64,000 nt of DNA. It comes from Agelas oroides (lineage: Eukaryota; Porifera; Demospongiae; Agelasida; Agelasidae). Positions within the stretch are counted from its first letter, which is position 1. Each line of letters starts with the position of its first letter. This document shows, in pieces, positions 32,064 to 45,027 of the stretch. The position numbers and the translations under genes were made by a program. The notes below the pieces were generated by a model that was not told the DNA's origin, searched no databases, and saw only the letters and a list, made by a program, of their open reading frames with translations. The stretch is from contig OX422199.1 of assembly GCA_949130485.1 (NCBI GenBank), positions 1,483,902-1,547,901 on the forward strand, in the 5' to 3' direction.

Positions 32064-34525
32064 TAGCTATAGTCCTCTTGCTCCCCCTCTGCGGTACATG
32101 ACTAAAGACCTTGCTGTTCTTCTGAACAGCTATAGTCGGCATTGTCTGTATTGACAGGTATAGCCAATGTTGAAGAGAAAAGATTGGCACCCATTTTTAA
32201 GGTGGCTCCACAGTCTCACACCTGCCCACTGTGTATGAGAGTCTGGCTATGTGACACTGTAGTGGTTTCTTGTATCAATTGAAAACCGTTCACTAAGCTA
32301 AACCTGGCCTGTGAACTAATAAATCTGGCTTTTCCAAGCCATCACTGTGTGTTTTACATGTACAAAGCACACGTATTCTAGAAGACGTTTACCATGGACG
32401 TTTACCATGGGATGTTTAAATGAGTGGAACTTGCCTATGTAGTTTACAGAAGGGGGAGGGTGTATATTTACTCAAAGGGGACATATTAGTGTGTGTCTGC
32501 AGTACTCTAAAATGTGGACTCATTTCAGTTGAAGGACGTTTATAGGCCCCTCCACTCATTTTAGGCTACTCACAGATTAATTCATTGTTTCTCATCCTAT
32601 ATGCGGGCAGGTCGACTGTGAAATGAAGATTAATCAACTGTGACATCATACCATAACACATACACACATGTACACAAACACTTTTGTCATATATAAATAT
32701 ACTGTTGAGGTAGTGAAAGAGGGAGGTCAGCATGAATATTTGCTCTTTCACTGTCTCTTAAGAAGGGGATGAAAAACAATGAGTGGAGGGGCCTTAATTG
32801 CATGTAAGTGGTCGTGCAAACGATTGCATAACAATTCAATAGATAATGTGGTCTCCTAAGAGAGCTCTGAACCAGTTTCTAATCAGCCCTATCCCAATTT
32901 CTAGCTAGCGAGACAAGGCTTCACCTAATTTACTTGTTGGTAAACACCATATACAGACCATCAAGGTTCCAGCACCACTTTTCCAGGCTTCGTGGTGAAT
33001 GAGGAATGCTGACAGCTGTATGTATCAGGCCTTCAGATCATGGATAATGCCTATTCAACTAGTAATAGTATTCTTATTCATAATGAAATGCATGTTTGTT
33101 TCGAAGTGAATGAATCACAACTGTTTTTTAAGTTTATCACCCTTAGTAACAATGATTTGAATATGACTACTGTGTCTCATTCTTCTTACTTACTGTCACT
33201 GTAAAGGTAGCTGACTAGTAGAAATGCTGCAAAACAAGATGTGCTGACTATAGCATAGAAGCAGGGTGTGTTTGAAGTTTGGCTAGGCTTACTCACACCA
33301 ATGAGTGTTCAGCCATGCTCCCCTGTGCTACTTCAGTGCCTCGCTTGAAACTAATTAGGCCTTTGGGTGGACTCCTTGGCTGACAAAAGCTGACGAAAGT
33401 CACTTGCTTTTGCCCACCTGGGACATGGCTTAATCACTTTGGCTGCATAGCACTGTCTCTTTGGCTTCAAATTCAAAGGCTGATTAGCACTCACATGCAT
33501 TCTTGTGCCATTTGGGAATCACTTGAATCCATGCGATTACCTATGCAAATAACACATACCGTATTATCTGCTGTCTGCATTATGGTAATTAAAGCACTGT
33601 TGGTGACTTTAATCCATCTACACAAGTCACAGTAAATCTGCAGTATATGCCCATCCATGTACATTGTAGCCACAAAACGGTATATCTGCAGTATATGCAT
33701 ATCCTTCTGTGCCCACACAACGTTGGTATATGAAAGGTAAACCAGACTACTTCCAGCAGTAAACAGGTTGGCAAAGCCATTACTACTGTAGTTGTCTATA
33801 GAGATATTATTTTACTAATTACTCTAAACATACATGTACTTATAGCAGAGTCTGAAATGACATCTGCAGTGCAAACAAAATGACATCAGACCACTGTTGT
33901 ATGACTATGCTATAGTTTGTGCTACAATGACATAGTCTGGCATCACTAATCCTTCACTTGCTGGGAGCAGTTTGGTTAACTGTGTACCCAAGTTGTAAGC
34001 TGGTATGTACATGGACAGATGTCTGATACATTGCAAGTGTATCATTTCAGACTCTGCTATGTTCAGAGTAAACATAATAGACATGTACTTGGGGCAGTCC
34101 GTCATAGTCTCAGCTTACTCTACCCTAAGCTTAGTCACTCTGCATACCAGTGTATGACGATGATGCTTACTCTGCCCTAACTGCACACTTCAGGAAGGTG
34201 CACATTATGTAGTTGACCTTTTCCTATGGAGACTAATGTTGCTCTGAACATACATGTACATATAACAGAGTCTGAAATGACATCTGGAGTGCAAACAGGA
34301 AATGACCATCAGACCACTGTTGTATGACAATGCTAGTTGTGCTGGCATCACTGATCCTTCACTTGCTGGTAGTAGTTTGGTAAACTGTATACCCGAGTTA
34401 TGCAGCTGGAATGTACATGGGTGGGTATATGATGCACTACAAGTGTATCATTTATGTTCAAAGTAAGAATATACATGTACTTGGAGCAGTCTATACTCAG
34501 CAGTTTTATGACTTTATATATGCAG
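32064..34525. other. Region between PNP2 and NLR-C, no gene seen
   Basis: 32140-32810 repeats the PNP1 flank, including the AGGCCCCTCCACTCA foldback (32545-32795). 33450-34500 repeats 20290-20840, with an internal duplication: 33840-34105 and 34260-34500 are two copies of the AGCAGAGTCTGAAATGA foldback region. About 32870-33440 is not matched elsewhere in the window; it holds no ORF worth calling. Confidence 0.55.
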
Positions 34526-37491
34526 GCATCTGTGAAAGAATTGCTCAGGACCATAGAGAAAGGGAGCCACACAATTGCTCATGGTGGAAACTAGCAATGT
34601 GGGTTTTTGCCTTGATTGTCTTGGCATTGATTGCAATTGGTTATTATAATTATACACTGAAGTATGCACAGTATGTTGATAAAGTCAAGCAATGTACACT
34701 GTATGCTGGCAAAGTCAAGCAGCGGTACAAGAACCACCTTCGTGATGTAGCACAATCATTTTGGTTGCCAGCAGATATGGATACGTTCATTCAACTCAGT
34801 CTAACAAGCCGAAATAACCCATGTGCTGCAAGAGTTGATAAATATTCTGCCAATCCACGAATTGTCTCTGAGCGATCAATGTCCTTCGACAATCTCCTCT
34901 CTGAAATTGATGCTAGTCCAGGTTCCAGGATTCTTGTTCGTGGACAACCTGGTATTGGCAAAACAACCCTTCTGCAGATGATTACTCGTTATTGGGCACA
35001 TGAAAGAGCTCTTTCCAGCTGTTGGATACTACTCCACATTGTTCTACGTAATCTTGTGTTTCTGCAACCTGCTCCAAATCTGACAACCTTTCTTAGTTTT
35101 ATGAAAACTATCAAGCTTCCGCCTGATATTGAAACTTTTGTTTTGGAGTCTGATGGCAAGGGACTGTGCTTTGTTGTGGATGGACTTGATGAATACCCAG
35201 CAGGTTATGAAGACAAAAGTAACTTTATATTTTCTGAGTTGATTGGAGCACAAAAGCCTTACATTAAACTTGCACAGTCCACTGTTGTGATTTCATCTCG
35301 ACCAGAAGTAGCTTCACGTGTATGGCATTTGTTTGACAAACATGTAGAAATTCTTGGTTTTGGTGATGACCAAATAGATGAGTACATTCAAGCCAAGTAT
35401 GGTGAAGATAAGTCTTTTTCAAAGTACTTGGATGATCATCCCTACATCAAACACACATGTTACATTCCTCTCCACTTAGCCATGTTGGTGTACCTCAAGG
35501 ACTCCCTTCTTGAACATTTGCCTGAAACTGAGACAGAAATGTATGAACAGTTTATTTTTCACACATTAATTCGTGATTTTTGCAAAGATCCTACATCATC
35601 CTGCAGCCGCAAGAACACATTACCTACTCCTCTCAATAATATTATCAATGAGTCATCAGAAATTGGAAGCCTGCTTTTTCATATAGCAAACCTCTCATAC
35701 ATTGGTATTCTGAAAAGACAGTCAATTTTTACAGAAGTCGAGTCAGTTCTTCAACACACAAACAGCAGTCTTTTAGTCGTTGACAAAATGAGTGTTCTTC
35801 AACCAACAACGTATAGCTTCCCACATCTAACAATACAAGAGTTTCTTGCAGCTTTTTATTTCAACACTTACTTGAAGCAACAGGAACAGAAAAGAATATT
35901 GGTAGAGTATTCCGAACAGCAAATACGACAGGTTTTTTGGAAGTTCTGTTGTGGTCTGAAAAGAAATGAGAATCAAACAACTTTTCTTGAGTTTTTCAAT
36001 CTGTTGTATCAGTACAATAATGAATCAATACTTCCATATCACTGTGCTCATGAAGCACAATCACTAAATGCTTCTCAACAACTGATCAATTTCACTGGAG
36101 GGATTGCTGAACTCAATGGTTTTCCAACGTACTATGATGCTGCTTCATTTGCATTTGTTGCTGTCAGTGCTGCTCAAAACTTGCGGGAGATAATGTTAAG
36201 AATTTGGAACAGATTTTTTCGGCACAAACTGTGTGATGCTACAACCAATTATTCTCAACTAAGGAAAGTTAAGTTACTGATTCCCCCTTCCAATATTGGA
36301 TGCCTTCTGCAAAAGTCGCCTAGCCTTGAATCACTTCATATAGATGGTTTGTTCTGGGACAAGATACAATCAGAAGATGCTGCTGCTCTAGTTCTGCCTC
36401 CTTATGGAACTACACTTTTGAACATCAGACATATAGGTTTGAACCGTCTCAACATTGGTGACAAAGGGGCTAAAAAGCTTTCTCAAATTCTTCAAAATTC
36501 GAGTTTTTTAGAGATTCTTTCACTAATAGACAATAGTATTAGTAACAAAGGAGCATCAGCAATTGCTGACCTGATGAAAACTCTTCCACATTTACAAGGT
36601 GTATATCTTAATGATAATCTCATTGTTGACAAAGGGGTTGAAAAACTTTCTCTACACCTTCGAGATTTGATATTCTTGAAAACTCTTTCACTAAGTCACA
36701 ATGGTATTAGTGACAATGGAGCATCAGCAATTGCTGACTGGATGAAAGCACTTCCACATTTACAACGTGTACATATTGCTCATAACCACATAGGAGGACA
36801 TGGGGCTGCTTTGCTCTGGAACCAGTCCATTCACAAGTGCTGTAATTTAACCCTGGATTGGAATATCATTGGGGATGACAGACCTAATGCTTTTATTAAT
36901 GCTTTGATTGATACTGTAAACAATGGACATGAAAGGAACGAGTCCTGTCAACTTGAAGTAAGTATGCTATATAATAAATTTCTGTGCTCTGACCTAAGAG
37001 ATATTCTTACAATCAGAAAACAACTGCCAAAAGGAGTGACGCTAATAACTGGTGATGACTGTTTGGAGATGACTGAGAAGATACTCAAAAGATTTAAATA
37101 CTATCTTGGTAAGATCCACCCCCCTAGTGAGTCAGGGCTCCAATGGATATTTCATGCTGTTTGCACCTTCCACATTTTTTATTCAACTAGAACACCACTG
37201 TGGGTGTTGTTGTATTTTGTTTGTTGTCTCTGTCTTTTTATCCCGTCATTATTCAACTGTCTTGTGTGGTTAGATTATTTCATTTTCACTGTGTCATTAC
37301 TGTGGTCTTGGATAGTTGTGGGTAGACTTATTTTCTGTGTGTCACTCAAACTTCTCTCCAAACCATGGGGCTGGGTTCTTATCATTGCAGTAGTGGTACA
37401 GTTATATTTCACTGACTTCAAACTCATTGACTATCAATTTTTTGCTATTTTGTATGTTGTATTGATTTTAGGGTATGTGACTAGAAGTTAG
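34526..37491 (+). CDS. NLR-C terminal exon: TM, NACHT, LRR, poly-TM (shortened C-terminus)
   Basis: Phase-1 acceptor TATATGCAG|GC at 34526, stop at 37489-37491, about 988 residues. Hydrophobic helix LAMWVFALIVLALIAIGYY after an Arg/Glu-rich leader, a duplicated short segment before NACHT (YAQYVDKVKQCTLYAGKVKQ), Walker A GQPGIGKTT, Walker B LCFVVDGLDEYP, ISSRPE, SFPHLTIQEFLAAFYF and two LRR doublets. The C-terminal hydrophobic block ends early (LILGYVTRS), because the last part of the gene is present downstream in inverted orientation (37545-37741). Function would be as in NLR-A with the last hydrophobic segment cut short. No first exon was recognised between PNP2 and this exon. Confidence 0.87.
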
Positions 37492-37544
37492 AGCCTTGTT
37501 CCCTACACTCACATTTAATTCACATAATGTTTGCACTACAACAC

Positions 37545-37741
37545 TTCATAGCACCACACGCCAAAATGAATAATACATACAAGAAATTAATATTACAGAC
37601 ATCAAACCTAACAATGCAAACCAATTTTAAGAACCTCCATAAAAAAATTCATAACCAAGATAGGACCAAAGTCTACCAGAGAACTTAGAACAGCAAATAC
37701 CTAAATAGTACCAAAGTGGGAAAAGTCCTAAATCAAAAAGG
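37545..37741 (-). pseudogene. Inverted 3' end of an NLR gene
   Basis: Read on the - strand this matches the last coding bases and 3' flank of NLR-B (23645-23790), with recognisable text such as CCCACTTTGGTACTAT and GGTTTGCATTGTTAGG. It is the missing end of NLR-C turned around, so the truncation of NLR-C is due to a local inversion. Confidence 0.85.
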
Positions 37742-38948
37742 ATGGCTGGAAGTTAAGTTTATGCTAGCATTTCAAATCGGCTTACGTTTAAACTAAACCA
37801 CATCCCATTATGTAGTTTACAGAAAGTGGTTTCCAAACCGCATTAGGGGCATTTACACAGTTGCCCTGAACCAATTTGAAACCAGTTTAAGTTAAACGGA
37901 GCTTAAGCCTAGCAGCTCCATACCACTGCAGCTAAGTGTGTGACCATTGCTGATTAAAGAATGGAAAATATTTAGTGGGAGGCTGATGAAGTTTATTACT
38001 CAAGTCTCAGCTCTCACTGAATTTTAATCTTTTCCAGCATTAGGCATGGGGAGGACTGTCATAGCTGGAAGTTAGCCTTGATCCCATCACTCACTATTTG
38101 CAGCTCCATCTCCACGTAGCTATATACGTAGTAAATACAAAGTCATGCATGTAGCATAATGTAATTGAAGGACCAAGAACTACATGCATAGTGGACCAAC
38201 ACCATATATTAAAGTACTGGAAATTGCCTGAATTGCAATGAAACATGCATGCATCCTATGAACGTATGGTCAGAAATTGAAAATCTTAAATTTTAGCAGC
38301 TCCTAAAGCATATTTTAAAAGTATTTACGGAGAGCTAACCTTGACATTTGTGATTTAAACAGCTGTTGTTACTACAGCTGCACGTTTTGTTTTTAATCTG
38401 GCAATACCATGTATACAAGGACACCGAAACCAGCACTTCTCATGCACATGTGGTGCAAAGCAGTCAGTTTCCAGTTTCCAGTCAATCACGACACAAGGTT
38501 TTTTCAAGGGCTGGGAGAGCCAAAGAAAGAGGCTCACATGACACGTATTGGATTATTGATAATTTGGTTGTGGGCATACATTATTTGGTTTTTACACACA
38601 GAAATACTGAAAGTACATACAAATAGAAATGTTAGAAAGTTTGTCAATGAATCAGAAGGATGATGGACATCAATCAGGTCAGTGAAGAAATTTACTGCAA
38701 ACATAAACAACGTAGGTGAATTATTGTGTACATTAAACATAATAATTATGTAGGTGAATTATTGTGTACATTAAACATAATAATTATGTGTAACAGTGTT
38801 TGTGAGTTGTGTACAACCTATGTTGTAATCTGTTCTTGTTTCTGCCTCATGATCAACAAAACTGTGAGGAAAGAAGTTCAAAATTGGTATCAGGCCACGT
38901 GACCACTGAAACATGACATCACATGTACAGTCACATGACATTCCTCAC
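37742..38948. other. 3' flank of NLR-C, no gene seen
   Basis: From about 37915 it matches the flanks of NLR-B and NLR-D. A direct duplication of about 30 bp (TAGGTGAATTATTGTGTACA) lies at 38714-38787. Confidence 0.5.
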
Positions 38949-39039
38949 CTTCCACCTGTTCCCACACTCGTTGCAGTAAACAAAGGTCGTCATGGGCTCA
39001 TCTGCACTCCTGGTTTGAGTCTGTGAAATATAGGAACAC

Positions 39040-39540
39040 GTACATGCAATACGACTGGTCAAGATACACTTCTACACTGTACGTGCAATACGACTGGTCA
39101 AGATCCACTTCTACACTGTACGTGCAATACGACTGGTCAAGATCCACTTCCACACTGTATGTGCAATACGACTGGTCAAGATACACTTCCACACTGTACG
39201 TGCAATACGACTGGTCCAGATACACTTCCACACTGTACGTGCAATATGACTGGTCAAGATGCACTTCCACACTGTACGTGCAATACGACTGGTCGAGATG
39301 CACTTCTACACTGTACGTGCAATACGACTGGTCATGATGCACTTCTACACTGTACGTGCAATATGACTGGTCAAGATGCACTTCTACACTGTACGTGCAA
39401 TATGACTGGTCATGATGCACTTCCACACTGTACGTGCAATACGACTGGTCAAGATGCACTTCCACACTGTACGTGCAATATGACTGGTCAAGATGCACTT
39501 CCACACTGTACGTGCAATACGACTGGTCCAGATGCACTGT
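39040..39540. repeat. 39-bp minisatellite, about 13 copies
   Basis: Unit contains CGTGCAATACGACTGGTCAA and ACTTCYACACTGTA. It lies in the last intron of TFIIS copy T3; copy T4 has only one partial unit at 53108. As 39 is a multiple of three, long open frames with 13-residue repeats appear on both strands; these are by-products. Confidence 0.95.
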
Positions 39541-40350
39541 ACATGTATGCCATACAAATCCATTAGATTATCATACAAGCTAGTTGGTATGTTGATCTAG
39601 ACAGTTGCTAGGTAGTTATTAGAGCATCCACCTTCCCTTCTCCTCCCTCCCTTCCTTTCCTCCCTCTCTACTCTCCACACACAAAGATGTACACATCATC
39701 GCAAAGCCCCCCCCCCCCCCCCCTCACTCTCTCCCCCCTCACTCTCTCCCCCCTCCCCCTCCACACCGACATACCTGTGTATAAGTACAGTTCCTCTTTT
39801 TACACTTGCCGCACTTCAACAGGTCGGTCTGCGTCCCTCCTCCCGAGGTGGCCATTTGAGCATCACGAATAGCATCCTTTGTAAATTGCTGCCGCAGTTT
39901 CTTCATTGTGTCACTGGCCATTTCCTGGGAGGAAAGTGAGTGCACCAGGTGCAATTCAATGAACAACACCTCCATTATCTAGGCTATAGCACATAATAAA
40001 TGAGTTGGAGACAGAAATCTCAAACTGCACAAAATTTACCACCAGTGCAGAATATGTATTGCACATACTTTGCGGCCCAGCACATAGCACTTCCCTTACA
40101 ACAATAATGTTCTTTATCTCTACTCGCGTATCTGTACCTTTTTTGAGTGGCTTTGATGTAAACGTTTTCAACGTTACTAGGTTACCATTGTCACAAAAGT
40201 GTGCACTAGCCCAAGAAATTTGACTTGGTTCACCACACTGTTTCTCCTTGTGAGAGGGTGGAGTCTGGGGATGAGACTAATGAGTCTGCCCGGTTAGTAC
40301 CTAGCCCATTTAACCGATATGACATTATGCACATAATAAAACATGTACCC

Positions 40351-40355
<5 letters not shown>

Positions 40356-40384
<29 letters not shown>
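40356..40384. repeat. (CA)n array forming a TFIIS splice donor
   Basis: Ends exactly at exon 40385-40525; on the - strand the exon runs GAG|(GT)n. Confidence 0.93.
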
Positions 40385-40386
<2 letters not shown>

Positions 40387-41052
40387 CTGTTGTCATGACG
40401 GCAATCTGTGAGGGGGTGATGGCACCAGAAATGACGTTCTGTCTCAGGCTGGGGTTGCGGAGGTCACCGAGGTTAGCCACTCGGCTCCTCACCTTCATCT
40501 TGTACTTGTTACCAGTGTCTCTAAACTCCGAGAAGATCAGTGAACACCAGTTAAGAAAAATAGTGTCCAAAAGGACAGGGACAATTGACCTGACTCTCCA
40601 TAAACTCTCTTGTACATAAAGAAACTAGATACTGTACACACACGAGCATGACACAGGTTATAGTCTAGTTATACATGAACAACCAATACACCACATCTCC
40701 ATGGAAACAGGCAGGCCTCTGATGTTACACTGCACAGGTCATGTTTCAGCCAATACCATGCCTCTCCAGCCGCACTAGAGCAACCAGGAGATGGGGACTG
40801 CTATCATTCAAGAAAGGCCGTACAGTGCACATTTCGTAGGCAGCATCTCTTCGTGTTGTTGTCTTGCTCATTTAAATACAAACACAGGTACATGTAGGAT
40901 TACATGTTGTTAGGTAAGGGTCAGAGGTGGGGAAACTTGGAGCTACTGAAACACGTGTCCACACAGACAGATGTGTTCCCATGTGTGTAAAGGATATGTT
41001 CTTCTATTGTAGCACTGAGGTTGTGAAATTTAATGTCCTCCTCTATACTTAA

Positions 41053-41087
41053 CTGTGTGTGTGTGTGGGGGGGGGGGGGGGGGGGAG
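41053..41087. repeat. (GT)n plus G-run
   Basis: Short GT array and about 18 G next to the SIEED-like exon of TFIIS copy T3. Confidence 0.9.
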
Positions 41088-41918
41088 ACAGAATGTAAAC
41101 GGAGGTTTTGACTGCACAGCTGAGGTGGACTGGAGCACATTACAAACTAAAAAGATATAAACCATGTTACCATGGAAACTCAAGGTAATACACCTCATCC
41201 AAATCTATCACGATACTAAGTCCAGTCATGGACCACCTGATTAGCCTCATTCCCAGGCCATACCAAAAACCAATTTTTCTCCACAACTGCAAAATAAAAT
41301 CTTGGGCTGACCTGGGAACAAGGCTACCACCTGATGGTGTCTGGGAATAGCCTCGTTCTAGCAACTAAATCTAAGATACTAGTGTACACCTGTAGTCTCC
41401 CACACGTCCTACAATGAATGGAGACGGTTTGCTGTACTGCAAGCAACAAAGCTTGGTGTGGTCTGGGAATGAGACCAAGCAATTTAAGGGCTGGCACCTC
41501 CTGCCTAGACACCCAAAGTAGCATTCTGATTGGTCGAATCAGAGATTATGTACATTATATCACAGACATACTTTCATTAAATCCTTTCTTATAATGAGGT
41601 CACGACATCGATCTCTGACATCACTTCCTGTCGAGGGCACACGTGCACTACCGTCTATTGTTGGAGCAAAACAAAGTACCGTGTCCAAACTGGGCATTTG
41701 TGATGAACTAGACTCTTGTGACGATTGAGAGCTTCCTCCGTTGTTAGGTAATAATTTTGGTGATGTAATGTTACTATTTATAGCTACATCTGTGGATGGG
41801 GAGTAGACTACGGGGGGTGGGGTGGGTGGGTTGGAAGGTCGTCTCTGAATGGTGGGCGTGTCTTCTTGTGAGGGTGTCTTTGTGTTAGCAGTGGAGGGTT
41901 GGGAAGGGGACTGGGCAG

Positions 41919-41930
41919 CTGTGTGTGTGT

Positions 41931-42012
<82 letters not shown>
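41919..42012. repeat. (GT)n array at a TFIIS splice acceptor
   Basis: On the - strand (CA)n ends CACACAG at the acceptor of the linker exon 41572-41918. Confidence 0.95.
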
Positions 42013-42016
<4 letters not shown>

Positions 42017-42390
42017 GTGCTTGGGATGAGCAAGTACAGATTTACAGATCCAGAAAGTAGGGTAGCCATTGTCCCTGTGCTGATTAATTAACTGACTAAT
42101 GAATTCCAGGCTCCTCCCCTTTTTGTAGCAAATAACAACAATGCTCCAATCAAAGAGAGCCCAGGCTCTTCCGTAACATAATGTACAAAATACCAGCCTC
42201 GTTTCCTTGCCCTTCCTCAATTTTTGGTTGCAAAAAATACAAGAAAGTGGCAAAAGCAGAAGAACAGCTAAAAATGAAGCTATCCCACTCTCATAATCTG
42301 TTGCCTTGGTTACCAATTTCTACATTTTTAAATGATGGTGTAAAAACAAATGTGCCCACTGACCCAGGCTCATGAGAAAGAGCGTGCGGG

Positions 42391-42448
42391 AGGTAGCCTC
42401 GTACCCAGGCTCTTTCCTCTACGAGAAAGAGCCTGGGTATGAGGCTAC
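42391..42448. repeat. Near-perfect hairpin TAGCCTCGTACCCAGGCTC
   Basis: TAGCCTCGTACCCAGGCTCT and its reverse complement with a very short loop. CCCACTGAC occurs on both sides of the larger insert (42357-42365 and 42449-42457), while copy T1 at 4173-4181 shows the empty site with one copy, so it looks like a 9-bp target duplication. Confidence 0.75.
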
Positions 42449-42754
42449 CCACTGACCTGGTAGCAGCTTCTTCCAAGACTTGATCAATTTCTTAGCCACG
42501 GTGGACAGCTCTGTCCTACCACATTTCTTTCTGAGTTTGTTGACTGACATTCCCACATGTGATTTCTGAGGAGGTAAGAAACAGTGGCCAAAACAAAGTC
42601 ACCAAGTTGATCATTAGCATATTTACATATATCATACTCCATAGCATATCTAGATGGTTTCTTTTGTCACTGGAAATTTTCCCAATGTATACCTGCACCT
42701 AACTTTTTGGTTGCGTGTTAAAAGCAATATAGACTATATACATACTTTAATGTG

Positions 42755-43090
42755 ATCATTAGTAAACATACACTAGCACTAGTTATAGTGTATGTTGATC
42801 ATTAGTAAACATACACTAGCACTAGTTATAGTGTATGTTGATCATTAGTAAACATACTCTAGCACTAGTTATAGTGTATGTTGATCATTAGTAAACATAC
42901 ACTAGCACTAGTTATAGTGTATGTTGATCATTAGTAAACATACACTAGCACTAGTTATAGTGTATGTTGATCATTAGTAAACATACACTAGCACTAGTTA
43001 TAGTGTATGTTGATCATTAGTAAACATACACTAGCACTAGTTATAGTGTATGTTGATCATTAGTAAACATACACTAGCACTCCATTAGCA
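42755..43090. repeat. 43-bp minisatellite, about 8 copies
   Basis: Unit contains TGATCATTAGTAAACATACA and CTAGCACTAGTTATAGTG. Lies in a TFIIS T3 intron; T4 has no array at the matching place. Confidence 0.95.
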
Positions 43091-43530
43091 CTAGCACTAG
43101 TTGTATCATACTGCATAGTGTATCTAGATGGTTTCTTTTGTCACTGGAAATGTTTCCTACGCACACCGGCCTCCAAGTTTTGGTGAGCGATAAAACCAGT
43201 ATGGCTTGATAGACACATACATACTTTAATGTATTTGTAATCAAAGTGGATCAAGTAATCAGAGGATGATCAAGTGATCAATCAAGCAGTATCAAAATGA
43301 TGTGTGACACATAAAAACTTGATATCTTTGTCAAATTAAGGCGCATCGTAGTGACTACCACTTTAAATCTTTCAAAAGTCCCACAAGTCACACACTCACT
43401 CTCCCACATACTGCATGTATGCAAGTCTTGTTACATCACATGTTCAGACAGATTTGGCTACCTGTAAAATGTCCAGTGACATTGGTAAGCCTTGTAGGGA
43501 CTTCAAAAGATCCAGAGCCATCTCATCATT

Positions 43531-45027
43531 CTGTGGGAGAAACATACAAAAATAGGCCAAGTAAGATATCAGAATGTTATTCTGGGCATGAGACTAGTTA
43601 CCATGGAAACACAAGGTAAGATATACACCTGATTGTGATACCAGTCAGTGAACTACTTGATGGTGTTCAGGAATATGTATCTTCGGTCTGTGACAAAAGC
43701 TGGGGAGGAGCCTGAGAACAAAGCTACCAGGAACAACACCAGAGCTCTGGAATGACCAGGGGGAACAGACAGTGTAGCAATGTTCCCAGGCTCCCACCCA
43801 GCTTTCCATCGCTTGCAATAAAGCAGATGGTATCTTTCCTCATGTGAGCATGATGGTAAATATTTTCAGAATTCACAGACGAGCAGCCTGGGTACGAGGC
43901 TAGTACACTTGCTGTACTGCTCTTCAGATGGAATGCTCAAAGCCGAGGGTATGTCTGCAAGATTGACCAACTTCCTCTGCATTGGGAGGATCATGATTGG
44001 TGCAGGACTTGACGTGGTCTGTCTCTCCTGTTGGCCTCCCTTGGATGCTTGTGACAGCTTCCCCTTTGCATCTTGCAGCATCTTTGTCTCTCCGAGCTCC
44101 CTTTTCACCAGGAGGCGAGAGTATCCCTCAATGTGTCCACCTCCCGGTTCAGCAGATCTGGAACTACAGCTCCTCTAGGATCCATACCTAGTTTGGTTCC
44201 TGTGCGGATCATTGAAAGATTACGCAATTTAGAATAAGGGACTTCCCCCAGACCCCCCCCCCCCCCCCCCCCTTCGAGCATCGTGAGCGATCAACTGCAA
44301 GCAGACACGGGCATTGGGAGAGTCAAGTCGAAAAGAGAGTCATCTCTCTGATCCAGTTAGTTACGTAGACAACTCCAGGTAAACAGCTACACTCATCTAT
44401 ACAGTTTGATTGGCACAGGTGGTTAGATAATTTAGTAAAACTTTTTTCAAAACAGCCAGTTCCAATGTTCAACTGTTCAACGTTCTGTCATTTGCAACGG
44501 TTCTAGTGCTGTTGTATGTACTGGCCCACTGTAACATCACATGGTTCCCCCTAGTCTTGCGTGGCCAGACTGACTAGTTCCCTCCCCCCTGGAACTTAGA
44601 CAAGCCAAAAGTACCTAGCTTATTGGCACTACCAAATATAGAAACTAGGTCCATTCATAAACAGTGAAAAGAATCCATAAAATGATGATCTCAGAGGGTC
44701 TAAACTTCAACTGGGTGGCACACCCCCAACCACCCCCCTGTCATCAACGTAGTGGGCTGCCATAGCTTTGTTCCTAGGTCTCATACAGCACAGTACACAA
44801 TGTGTGCAAGCACATGAGGCCTGGAATGAAGCCCTGCCCCTAACATCACAATGGGAGCGAAATATTTGCCCACCTATAAAGCCTTCATGCGTGCTATGGC
44901 TTAACTGACTTATTTTTCTTACATCATTTACAGAGGAGCACCAACGCACAGCTCTCAGCTTGACTTTGGAGCTCGCAATAGGAAGTTTGGACTGCCTAGC
45001 CCCTCCCACCCAATTCTCCACATAATC
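43531..45027. other. Spacer between TFIIS copy T3 and the CARD exon
   Basis: 43890-44200 holds the conserved exon-like block described at 4340-4740 (on the - strand VKRELGETKMLQDAKGKLSQ). A C-run lies at 44252-44272. 44930-45020 resembles the 5' flank of the CARD exon of NLR-E. This is the region where divergent promoters for TFIIS (-) and NLR-D (+) would lie. Confidence 0.4.

Larger units (their letters stand above)
38949..43530 (-). pseudogene. TFIIS copy T3, complete layout but frameshifted
   Basis: Exons on the - strand in 5' to 3' order: 43462-43530 (NDEMALDLLKSLQG), 42457-42565 (KSHVGMSVNKLRKK to SWKKLLP), 41572-41918 (Ser/Pro linker and RDRCRDLI), about 40950-41051 (SIEED-like), 40385-40525 (GNKYKMKVRSRVANLG to IAVMTTE), 39775-39924 ([20 protein letters not shown] and [13 protein letters not shown]), 38949-39020 ([20 protein letters not shown]). 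Zinc ligands and the catalytic DE are intact. However, the linker exon lacks 10 bp (AAGGCACTG region) compared with 55308-55661, and the SIEED exon has one extra base after its acceptor. Both shift the frame, so this is probably a pseudogene. Confidence 0.8.

Noticed and set aside
38998-39566. Open frames of 104-179 residues with a 13-residue repeat on both strands
   Set aside because: By-product of a 39-bp minisatellite inside a TFIIS intron; present as a single unit in the sister copy.
42755-43090. CRISPR-like repeat array
   Set aside because: Units are contiguous without spacers in a eukaryotic intron; a minisatellite.
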